DNA of 10,878 nt. It comes from Chitinophagaceae bacterium. GTDB lineage: Bacteria; Bacteroidota; Bacteroidia; Chitinophagales; Chitinophagaceae. A program made the position numbers and the translations under genes. The number at the start of each line of letters is the position of its first letter. Within the stretch, counting starts at the first letter, position 1. Of this stretch, positions 1 to 5,874 are shown piece after piece. The stretch lies in assembly GCA_003526435.1 (NCBI GenBank), contig DPWF01000043.1:21326-32203 (forward strand). Reading direction: 5' to 3'. The notes under the pieces are model-generated. The model had not been told where the DNA came from. It ran no database searches and saw only the letters and a program-made list of their open reading frames with translations.

Positions 1-1011
1 TTTTTTAGGTGCGGCAAACCTGAATTCATCAATGGCGCCAAGTCCCAGAAAGCTGAGCGTTGTAGTTGGGTTTATTTTTGTCGTTGTTTTAAACTGCAGG
101 TCCCAGTAATTGGGTCTGATGGGCAGATCAATGGCCTGGAACAATAACTGCAGGTAGCTTCTTCTTACAGACGCGAGATAGGTGGTTTTATTACTCAACG
201 GACCATCTGCTGTTAAAGCCAGTTCGGTGGCGCTTAATATAATATTGCCCTGTGTGCGCTTATCGTTTCCTGTTTTTTGTTTGAATTGTAATACACTGCT
301 CAGTGCATTATCGTAACGTGCATCAAAAGCACTGGAGCTGAGTTTTACTTCTTCAATAAAATTGGCGTTGAGAATACCCTGTGGACCACCTCCGCTTCCC
401 TGTGTGCCGAAATGATTGATAAGGGGTATTTCTATTCCATCGAGATAATATACATTTTCATTGGGTGCTCCTCCGCGGATGATGATATCGTTCCTAAAAC
501 CCCCACCACCTACGCCACCACCTACGCCGGGCAATGACTGTATTACTTTGCTTACATCAAAATTACCACCGGGGTTTCTTTTGATTTGCGCAATGGTCAT
601 ACGTTGTACACTCAACGGTGTTTCAATGCTTGCAGCACGGGCTGTATTTCTTCTGCCGGTTACTGTTACATCTGACAATACGGTTCCCATTGGTTCCATT
701 TCAACAGATACCACATTAATATTACCATTGGTAACCAGGAGGTTGTTTAGTAATACCGTTTTATAACCCAGGCTATTGATGGTAATATTATATGTTCCCG
801 GTAAAATTTCACTGAAACGAAACACACCAGCAGTATCTGATAAAACAGTTATTGCTGTTGGATTCATCAGAATACTTGCTCCCACAATAGGTCTTTGTGA
901 GTTTTTGTCCAGAATAGTACCCGTGAGTGCCCCTTGTTTGCTGGTTTGTGCACTTGCCAATACAAGCAGCGAGCAGGAGAAAAGAAAGGTTTGTATCAGT
1001 CTGTTGAACAT
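1..1011 (-). CDS. TonB-dependent outer-membrane receptor, N-terminal part (truncated by window edge)
   Basis: Outer-membrane, TonB-driven import receptor of the type that carries a carboxypeptidase-regulatory-like domain before the plug. The reading frame is open from the ATG at 1011 to base 1, giving 337 residues with no stop, so the barrel continues outside the window. Residues 1-21 are a Sec signal peptide ending in LASAQ. Residues about 27-108 are a beta-sandwich regulatory domain (GALTGTILDKNSQRPIVGAS, with later SLGYK). The plug runs from about 140 and contains SLPG, RGGAPNENVYYLDGIEIP at 179-196 and a sequence resembling IEEVKLSSSAFDARYDNALS. This is not the SusC subfamily: it lacks the SusC-type DGI/KDASAAAIYG signature. 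It lies 54 bp downstream of the MFS sugar-porter gene on the same strand, so cotranscription is likely. The ligand is unknown. A glycine-rich stretch at 162-171 is encoded by a 12-bp tandem duplication. Confidence 0.93.
   Translation of the reverse strand, partial: MFNRLIQTFLFSCSLLVLASAQTSKQGALTGTILDKNSQRPIVGASILMNPTAITVLSDTAGVFRFSEILPGTYNITINSLGYKTVLLNNLLVTNGNINVVSVEMEPMGTVLSDVTVTGRRNTARAASIETPLSVQRMTIAQIKRNPGGNFDVSKVIQSLPGVGGGVGGGGFRNDIIIRGGAPNENVYYLDGIEIPLINHFGTQGSGGGPQGILNANFIEEVKLSSSAFDARYDNALSSVLQFKQKTGNDKRTQGNIILSATELALTADGPLSNKTTYLASVRRSYLQLLFQAIDLPIRPNYWDLQFKTTTKINPTTTLSFLGLGAIDEFRFAAPKK
503..526. repeat. 12-bp perfect tandem duplication inside the receptor plug
   Basis: The unit CCACCACCTACG occurs twice back to back (503-514 and 515-526). 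It is in frame and adds four residues, giving GVGGGVGGGG right after the SLPG plug motif. This is seen directly. Slipped-strand expansion is the likely origin. Confidence 0.85.
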
Positions 1012-1015
1012 ATTG

Positions 1016-1049
1016 CCTGTTTTTCTGTGGTAGTAAACAACAAAACAGG
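1016..1049 (-). promoter_or_regulatory. Leader hairpin directly before the TonB receptor start
   Basis: On the minus strand CCTGTTTT (1049-1042) pairs perfectly with AAAACAGG (1023-1016) around an 18-nt loop, and the stem ends four bases before the ATG at 1011. A hairpin this close to a start could hinder ribosome access, or could be processed. The left side includes GTTTTGTTGTTTAC (1046-1033), nearly identical to a motif in the susC leader. The structure is seen in the sequence; the regulatory role is inferred. Confidence 0.4.
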
Positions 1050-1065
1050 TTTCTTGTTCGCTATA

Positions 1066-2373
1066 TTAGTGTAAAACAATGTTCTGCTCCATTTCTTCTA
1101 AAGCTACTCCTTTTGTTTCGGGCATGAGTTTCCATACATATAAAAGTTGTAAAACCATCATGAACGCAAAAAATCCGAAAATATAGCTGCCTGCTACATT
1201 GGCTGCAAAGAAAGGGAAGACCTGTGCCACAAGTGCCGCAAAAACCCAATGTGTTAAACAACCAAATGATGTACCGCCTGCCCTGACTGAATTGGGAAAC
1301 AGCTCCGACAGGAATACCCAGATAACAGCACCCTGCCCCACTGCATGCGCCGCAATAAAAAGAAATACATAATAAATAATCATGCTTTTGTCTGCACTGT
1401 TAAATGAAACCGCAATCAGGGTCAGTGAAATGATATAACCTATCGATCCGATATACATTAATAGCCTTCTCCCGAAACGATCAATCAGGTACCAGCCTGT
1501 AATGGTAAACAGGAGGTTCACGGCACCTATTCCCACTGTTGACAACAATGCACCGCTTCTTTCAATACCGGCCATTTCAAATACTTTGGGTGCGAAATAA
1601 ATAATGGCATTAATTCCAGACATTTGGTTGAAGAATGCTATCAGGAATGCGAGTAATAATGGAGTAAAGAATTTTTTTGAAAAGAGTTTTTCTTTTGTAG
1701 ACGATACCGATTGCCTGATGGTTTCAATCATTTCGTCTGTTGCCTCCCCTGTTAAAGACAATATTTTTTTAGCCGCTGCTGTGTCATTCTTATATAATAC
1801 CAACCATCTTGGTGTTTCGGGTGTAAATAACATGAGTACAGAAAACAATAACGATGGAATGGCTACCACACCCAACATCCATCTCCAGTCCTGTTCGCCA
1901 CCGATTCCCTGTAATAAGTAATTCGAGAAATAAGCCAGCATAATACCGGCTACTACATTTAACTGAAAAGAAATAACCATGCGGCCCCGGTATTTGGGTG
2001 GCGCTATTTCAGCAATATATACAGGTGCCACTACCGATGATGCGCCAATACTCAACCCACTCAAGAACCTGAAGAACATAAAACTATACACATCCTGCGC
2101 CAGTGCGGCACCAACTGATGTAAGCAGAAAAATAATACCAATCCAGAACAAGGTTTTTTTTCTTCCGATGCGGTTGGCTGGAATATTGCCCAATGCCGCA
2201 CCAAAAACAGTTCCATACAATGCCATGGCAATTGCTGTTCCATGCATCCAGTCGCTCAGGCTCCATAAACTTTGAATGGCTTGTTCAGCTCCGGAAATTA
2301 CAGCTACATCTAATCCGAATAAAAGTCCACCCAAACCTACAGTGATGGACCATAAGGCAAGTTTCTTATTCAT
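1066..2373 (-). CDS. MFS sugar porter (XylE/GLUT-like sugar:H+ symporter family)
   Basis: Inner-membrane monosaccharide transporter of the major facilitator sugar-porter family, 435 residues from the chosen ATG at 2373, a normal length. Family signatures are all present in order: LFGLDVAVISG in TM1 (18-28), NRIGRKK in the loop after TM2 (67-73), RFLSGLSIG and PVYIAEIAPPKYRGR at 102-131, PETPRW (185-190), NQMSGINAIIYFAPKVF (249-265, matching QQ-SGIN of the family with M for the second Q), DRFGRR (298-303), SELFP...R (357-364) and PETKG (418-422). An upstream in-frame start at 2451 would add 26 residues, but these translate repeat arm A (2401-2433), so I reject it. The gene lies between the DUF1080 gene and a TonB receptor, suggesting a sugar-uptake locus. 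The exact sugar and coupling ion cannot be told. Confidence 0.95.
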   Translation of the reverse strand: MNKKLALWSITVGLGGLLFGLDVAVISGAEQAIQSLWSLSDWMHGTAIAMALYGTVFGAALGNIPANRIGRKKTLFWIGIIFLLTSVGAALAQDVYSFMFFRFLSGLSIGASSVVAPVYIAEIAPPKYRGRMVISFQLNVVAGIMLAYFSNYLLQGIGGEQDWRWMLGVVAIPSLLFSVLMLFTPETPRWLVLYKNDTAAAKKILSLTGEATDEMIETIRQSVSSTKEKLFSKKFFTPLLLAFLIAFFNQMSGINAIIYFAPKVFEMAGIERSGALLSTVGIGAVNLLFTITGWYLIDRFGRRLLMYIGSIGYIISLTLIAVSFNSADKSMIIYYVFLFIAAHAVGQGAVIWVFLSELFPNSVRAGGTSFGCLTHWVFAALVAQVFPFFAANVAGSYIFGFFAFMMVLQLLYVWKLMPETKGVALEEMEQNIVLH

Positions 2374-2400
2374 GGCAGCTTTGTTGGTTATTAAATATAA

Positions 2401-2567
2401 GTCGGAAAGTGCGAAAGTCAGGAAGTCCGAAAGAAAATTGAATCGTATCACTTCAGTGTAGTTGAATGGAGGAGACCACAGCGTTACAGAGAGTATGGCA
2501 CAGCGTTATACGGAGGGTGTTTTATTAAATCAGTCGTCTCTCGGACTTACGGACTTTCCCGACTTTC
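2401..2567. repeat. Element A: imperfect inverted repeat built of 8-nt words
   Basis: Arm 1 (2401-2433) is four degenerate 8-nt units of the form GTCSGAAA. Arm 2 (2538-2567) reads as the reverse complement, with 18 of 22 positions matching in the best block. About 104 bp separate the arms. Arm 2 touches the T-tract of the DUF1080 terminator, and arm 1 lies 28 bp upstream of the MFS ATG, so the element fills the gap between the two genes. Remnants of the same words appear at about 2648-2680. Confidence 0.6.
2477..2508. promoter_or_regulatory. Direct repeat pair CACAGCGTTA upstream of the MFS gene, possible operator
   Basis: CACAGCGTTA occurs exactly at 2477-2486 and 2499-2508, a 22-bp period with a 12-bp spacer, 104-135 bp upstream of the MFS ATG. 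Two direct repeats two helical turns apart suit a regulator binding one DNA face. LytTR proteins are known to use imperfect direct repeats with 12-13 bp between them. That this site serves the LytTR protein at 4837-5298 is only a guess. Confidence 0.3.
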
Positions 2568-2569
2568 AC

Positions 2570-2601
2570 AAAAAAAAGACCCGCTTCACAAAAAGCGGGT
2601 C
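2570..2601 (-). terminator. Rho-independent terminator after the DUF1080 gene
   Basis: On the minus strand a perfect 9-bp stem (GACCCGCTT with AAGCGGGTC; arms 2593-2601 and 2578-2586) with a 6-nt loop is followed directly by seven T (2577-2571 read on the minus strand). It lies about 200 bp past the DUF1080 stop and is the only GC-rich textbook terminator for a minus-strand gene in the window. It isolates DUF1080 from the MFS gene downstream. Confidence 0.85.
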
Positions 2602-2802
2602 TGGGTTGTATTCAGGGGGTTCAAGGGCAAATAGATAATAATCCCCCCGGACTTTCTTTATCGCACCCTGACTTCCCGAATCTCATTTTTCATCCGGCAT
2701 AGATAGATGTGAAAATAGATGTATCGGGTTGGCTTGTAAAATACGTTTGATGAAACGGGCTTTTGAGTAGACAACAGGTAGTGAAAAGTAGATATAGTGT
2801 TT
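2602..2802. other. Long 3' untranslated stretch between DUF1080 stop and its terminator
   Basis: I see no credible coding frame here; the open frame that crosses it antisense to nothing is an off-frame reading of the DUF1080 gene. It holds a G5/C6 inverted pair (near 2616 and 2643) that could form a weak hairpin, a short repeat of ATAGATGT (about 2703 and 2717), and scattered CGGACTTTC-like words related to element A. Confidence 0.4.
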
Positions 2803-3759
2803 TTATTTTGCCGGTGTGATGATGATATTTCTGTATTCAACCGGGCCATGATCGCCCTGCAATAAGATGGGACCGGGTTCTCCTTCTTTGCTGTCGATGG
2901 CACCACCGGTAATACCTGGTATAATCTGATCCACAATAATGGCTTTTCCATTTGCAACTACTGTTACTCTTCTGCCAATAAGTGTAATATCAAAACTCTG
3001 CCATTCACCTGCTGGTTTGGCCGCCATTTCGTTGGGTGTAAGAAAACCGTAAATACCTCCGAAATAAGTAGATGATGGTTCTTTCCCGGCATTGTCTTCT
3101 ACCTGTACCTCATATCGGCCACGCAGGTAAACACCACTATTGCTTCCGGCAGGGTATCTTAATTCTACATGCAGTTTAAAGTCGGTAAACTTCTCTGTTG
3201 TCATAAGGTTACTGCCCGATTTTGGACTGGTGAGTACACCATTGATATTTTGCCACTGGTTGTTTTTTCCCTGCGCCACCCATCCATCTAAATTGGTTTT
3301 ATTCAACAGGTGAATGGGTTTACCCCAGCTTACTGGTGCTGTTCTTTTCAAGAGTGGTGCACGTTCGCCGGTGAATGTATAGGTTCTGCCATTGCTGGCA
3401 TAAATAGTTCCTTTTAACTGATCGTTTTCAAGTGTGGCTTCAAATACCATTTCTTTATCGGTACGCTCCCACTGTGCGGGTATGGAAAAATGAATTTTAC
3501 CCTCTTTTACTTTAACCTGTGCAATAGGTCTTGCACTTCCGCCATCGGCCACAAATTGTCCAACCAGTGTTTGTATGCCCGATAGTTTTACTTCGAGCCA
3601 CGACGGTGCAATACGATCTCCCATATTTACGGTAAGATCCCATCGACCAATAATATCCTGATCGGCTGCTGCTGTTTTTTTATAGGTAAATGCTGTTACG
3701 GTTATCAGTACCGCAGCGAGAGATAAAAACAATACTGAACGCGTGATGCTTTGTTTCAT
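2803..3759 (-). CDS. Secreted DUF1080 protein, 3-keto-disaccharide hydrolase-like
   Basis: A 318-residue exported protein. Residues 1-31 are a Sec signal peptide or anchor (VLFLSLAAVLITVTAFTY, no lipobox Cys). Residues about 36-133 form a small beta-rich domain (IIGRWDLTVNMGD...GTIYASNGRTYTFTGE). Residues about 145-317 match the DUF1080/3-keto-disaccharide hydrolase fold, a concanavalin-like beta sandwich, with NLDGWVAQG (156-164), SNSGVYLRGRYEVQVEDNAG (206-225), GEWQSFDITL (251-260) and QGDHGPVEYRNI (301-312). Members of this family in gut and soil Bacteroidota cleave glycosides whose sugar has first been oxidised at C3 by Gfo/Idh/MocA-type oxidoreductases; no such enzyme is in the window. 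The protein is therefore probably periplasmic and sugar-acting, but its activity is inferred from family. Its ATG at 3759 lies only 33 bp from hairpin element B. A terminator lies downstream at 2570-2601. Confidence 0.88.
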   Translation of the reverse strand: MKQSITRSVLFLSLAAVLITVTAFTYKKTAAADQDIIGRWDLTVNMGDRIAPSWLEVKLSGIQTLVGQFVADGGSARPIAQVKVKEGKIHFSIPAQWERTDKEMVFEATLENDQLKGTIYASNGRTYTFTGERAPLLKRTAPVSWGKPIHLLNKTNLDGWVAQGKNNQWQNINGVLTSPKSGSNLMTTEKFTDFKLHVELRYPAGSNSGVYLRGRYEVQVEDNAGKEPSSTYFGGIYGFLTPNEMAAKPAGEWQSFDITLIGRRVTVVANGKAIIVDQIIPGITGGAIDSKEGEPGPILLQGDHGPVEYRNIIITPAK

Positions 3760-3792
3760 ATGTGCAATTTGAGTAATGAAGATAAAGAAACT

Positions 3793-3902
3793 AGAGAACA
3801 GGGAAACAGAGAAATAAGAAACAAAGAAATGTCCAAAGTAGTTATTCTACTGTCTTCGCTTTCCCGTTCCTTATTCCTTATTTCTCTGTTCCTCTGTTTT
3901 AA
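3793..3902. repeat. Element B: inverted repeat of GAAACAGA-type words
   Basis: Arm 1 (3793-3831) and arm 2 (3864-3902) are reverse complements over 39 nt with scattered mismatches and a common exact core AACAGAGAAATAAG; the loop is 32 nt. Each arm is a run of 7-8 nt purine-rich words starting with GAA. On the minus strand it starts five bases after the methyltransferase TAA and ends 33 bases before the DUF1080 ATG, so it may act as a leaky terminator or hold the promoter of the next gene. Its words match those of element C. Confidence 0.75.
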
Positions 3903-3906
3903 CAGC

Positions 3907-4740
3907 TTATTTCCTGGCCAATACCATTAAGCCATTACCGGAACGAACGGGTAAGGTATAATCTAATATCATACAAATAAGAATGAGAGGATAAGAGATC
4001 AGCAATGAGATGGATAATATGATTTTAAAAGGAAACGCATAGGCATTAAAAAGAATGAGGTGGCTGTTCAATAGTTCATTGCTGAGTTTACCAAAGAATC
4101 CATAGGTATTTTTTGTTTCAACAACTTTAAAATCAGTATCCTGCAAAAGCAGTTTCAATCCCTGTTCTGTGTATACGCGCTGGTTTTGCTGGATTGTTTC
4201 ATAATTCTCGTACCGCTGTAATATCTTTTTATAAAAGGGTAGTATGATGGTTTGGTTAACCGGCACATAGAGCAATAATTCAGCACCGGTTTTCATGGCA
4301 TGGTGTAAACAGGTTAAAGCCAGCCGGTCGTTTTTGCTATAGGGTAACACTGAAATACATAAAACGATATCATAGATTTCTTTCTCCTTCAGTTGTTCCA
4401 TCTCCATCTCTTCAAAAGAAACATGTGTAAGGCTGCGATCTTTTATGTAACTGTTGCAAAAAGCAATATTCGCATGTCCACGGTCGATACCTTTAAAATA
4501 AGATTCGCAGTATTGGGCCGCATAAGGAAACAGGAACTGTGCCTCACCGCATCCTGCATCAAGTAAATAAAAGGGTTTGTTTTTTGAAGAGAGGAGCTTG
4601 TTCAGTCTTCCTGTAATATGCCACTTTCTGAGTTGTAGTAGGTAATTAAGTACATATATCAGGTGTATCAACCGGGGTCGTTTTAATAACCAGGTAGGAT
4701 ACTGGTGTGTAAAAAACTCTTGTTGTTTTCGTTTATTCAA
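3907..4740 (-). CDS. Class I SAM-dependent methyltransferase with C-terminal membrane segment, non-ATG start
   Basis: Predicted S-adenosylmethionine methyltransferase of Rossmann fold, target unknown. In numbering from the TTG at 4740 (277 residues) motif I is LLDAGCGEAQF at about 59-69, the ribose-binding acid is D86 in GIDRGH, and motif IV/post region is YDIVLCISVLPY at 123-134. Residues about 235-261 are a hydrophobic segment (IILSISLLISYPLILICMIL), so the protein is probably membrane-associated. There is no in-frame ATG before motif I. The frame is open back to the LytTR stop at 4839, with TTG codons at 4803 and 4740. I favour 4740 (LNKRKQQEFF) because residues upstream of it are translation of repeat element C. 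The gene lies on the same strand, and in the same frame, as the LytTR gene, with element C between them, and element B follows five bases after its stop. The start is uncertain, and an inactivated start is possible. Confidence 0.82.
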   Translation of the reverse strand: MNKRKQQEFFTHQYPTWLLKRPRLIHLIYVLNYLLQLRKWHITGRLNKLLSSKNKPFYLLDAGCGEAQFLFPYAAQYCESYFKGIDRGHANIAFCNSYIKDRSLTHVSFEEMEMEQLKEKEIYDIVLCISVLPYSKNDRLALTCLHHAMKTGAELLLYVPVNQTIILPFYKKILQRYENYETIQQNQRVYTEQGLKLLLQDTDFKVVETKNTYGFFGKLSNELLNSHLILFNAYAFPFKIILSISLLISYPLILICMILDYTLPVRSGNGLMVLARK

Positions 4741-4764
4741 ACCGCTACTTTGAGGCCCAAGATA

Positions 4765-4838
4765 AACAGAAGAACAGAGAAACAGAGAAACATCCAATTT
4801 CAACGTTGGGTATTCTTCTGTTTCTCTGTTCTTCTGTT
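4765..4838. repeat. Element C: inverted repeat with 22-bp perfect arms between LytTR and methyltransferase genes
   Basis: Arm 1 (4765-4786) and arm 2 (4817-4838) are perfect reverse complements over 22 bp, made of 8-nt words such as AACAGAGA. The 30-nt loop contains a further CCAA/TTGG pairing, so the hairpin can extend inward. On the minus strand the first two bases of the LytTR TAA stop are inside the outer stem, and the second arm ends 24 bases before the likely methyltransferase start. The words are those of element B, at the other end of the methyltransferase gene. Confidence 0.85.
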
Positions 4839-5298
4839 ACAACTGCCCCACCCATCGCCTGAACTCCGATGCATTTTCCTGGCTTACCTGTATGGGCTGA
4901 AAAATATCGAGCTGCATATTTATCTGTATGCGGCCATTACCGATGGGTTTGAACGACTGGATAAAATGTATGTTGATGATGACCTGTCTGTTGGCACGAA
5001 AAAATAATTGCGGAGGTAATTCTTCCATCAACTGGTTGAGGTTGGTTCCTTCCACTACATATTTTTTTCCCGTATTGGTTATGCAGAATACAATTTTGTT
5101 TACCGTATAAAACATCATTACCTGTAAAGCAGGCAATACAAAATATTCTGTTCCCAAACGAACGATAACACGTGTTCTTTTAGGTTCTGGTTGTGTGGCC
5201 GACATCTGCACATAAGGCATGGCATAAGCACTAAACATATCCCTTTCCACAGACCCGTACATATCGCCGGGTACAACTGATAAATGAGCTCCTTTCAT
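4837..5298 (-). CDS. Stand-alone LytTR-family DNA-binding regulator
   Basis: A 153-residue protein whose residues about 45-152 are a LytTR DNA-binding domain: a beta-rich core (VIVRLGTEYFVLPALQVMMF, KKYVVEGTNLNQLMEELPP), the family hallmark FFRANRQVIINIHFIQSF (99-116) and the end VSQENASEFRRWVG (138-151). LytTR proteins bind pairs of short direct repeats and activate transcription. This one has no receiver domain: the 44 N-terminal residues are Met-rich and match nothing I know, so its signal is unclear. I use the ATG at 5298; in-frame Met codons at residues 13, 21, 27 and 32 are possible starts. Its stop overlaps hairpin C. The methyltransferase gene follows in the same frame. Targets are unknown; a direct repeat of fitting spacing lies at 2477-2508. 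Confidence 0.87.
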   Translation of the reverse strand: MKGAHLSVVPGDMYGSVERDMFSAYAMPYVQMSATQPEPKRTRVIVRLGTEYFVLPALQVMMFYTVNKIVFCITNTGKKYVVEGTNLNQLMEELPPQLFFRANRQVIINIHFIQSFKPIGNGRIQINMQLDIFQPIQVSQENASEFRRWVGQL

Positions 5299-5756
5299 CT
5301 TGTCCGATTTTTACAGTTTGTATAAAAGCATTCTTTGTTGGTTCCATAATAGCAGGTACATGCCATTGTGTTAATAAACAATCAGCAGCATGTTGCCAAT
5401 CAGAACTGGTGCAGTTTAGGTAGCTGAGCAGAAACGGGTTTGTTTAAAACAATGATCATCCGTTTACAAAAGCTGTATTATCAAGCAGTATAAGCAAGTC
5501 CGATAACAGATACTTTTCACGCTTCGATAAACTCCATTTCTCTTCCTTCTTCCTCCTTACATCACTGCATTGATTTTTTGTATCCTGCATCCCATCCTGT
5601 TACACACAGTTATCGAAATTTCTCTGTTGTTCTCTTTTATAAAATTCCTACTATTTTCATAGAGAATGATCCCACTCGTTTAGGTATAATGCCGCTTATA
5701 AATTGTGCCTTTTTTACATATATGACAATGCCATTACAAACAAGGTATTGACTGTC
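5299..5756. other. Gene-free gap upstream of the LytTR gene with decayed word-repeat remnants
   Basis: No credible gene, tRNA or long open frame is seen on either strand. The stretch should hold the LytTR promoter on the minus strand, but I find no clear TAnnTTTG box. It has unpaired runs resembling arms of the repeat family: a pyrimidine-rich tract at 5534-5560 (heptads on the minus strand such as GGAGGAA, GAAGGAA), an ATCCTGC/ATCCTGT run at 5581-5600, and a TTTCTCTGTT word at 5619-5628 like those in elements B and C. Confidence 0.4.
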
Positions 5757-5833
5757 AAAAAAGCTGCAAGCCACAAGCTTCAAGCTACAAGGAGAATTAT
5801 TTCTTGTAGCTTGAAGCTTGTGGCTTACAGCTT
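5757..5833 (-). terminator. Element D: 31-bp near-perfect hairpin that ends the susCD operon
   Basis: Arm 1 (5761-5791) and arm 2 (5803-5833) are reverse complements over 31 bp with a single mismatch, around an 11-nt loop. The arms are heptads of AAGCYNC form. On the minus strand the hairpin starts 41 bases after the susD stop and is followed by six T (5762-5757), so it fits a rho-independent terminator, though it is far longer than usual. It belongs to the same design class as elements A, B, C, E and F. Confidence 0.85.
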
Positions 5834-5874
5834 TAATTCAATTACACTCTTTACTTATTCTAACCGTCCTATGT

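Noticed and set aside
461..1033. Plus-strand open frames over the TonB receptor and similar ones over the other genes
   Set aside because: They are antisense shadows; the minus-strand frames show clear protein family motifs.
2374..2451. N-terminal extension of the MFS gene to an upstream start at 2451
   Set aside because: The extra 26 residues are translation of repeat arm A, and the sugar-porter family starts close to the Met at 2373 (MNKKLALWSITVG).
2658..2957. Minus-strand 99-codon frame overlapping the DUF1080 3' end
   Set aside because: Out of frame with DUF1080, shows no recognisable motif, and overlaps a well-supported gene by about 155 bases.
3793..4838. Elements B and C as terminal inverted repeats of an insertion sequence around the methyltransferase
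   Set aside because: Each is itself palindromic, there is no transposase, and no target-site duplication can be seen.
5501..5615. CGATAAC/GTTATCG inverted pair
   Set aside because: Seven bases separated by about 100 bases is expected by chance; no periodic structure surrounds it.
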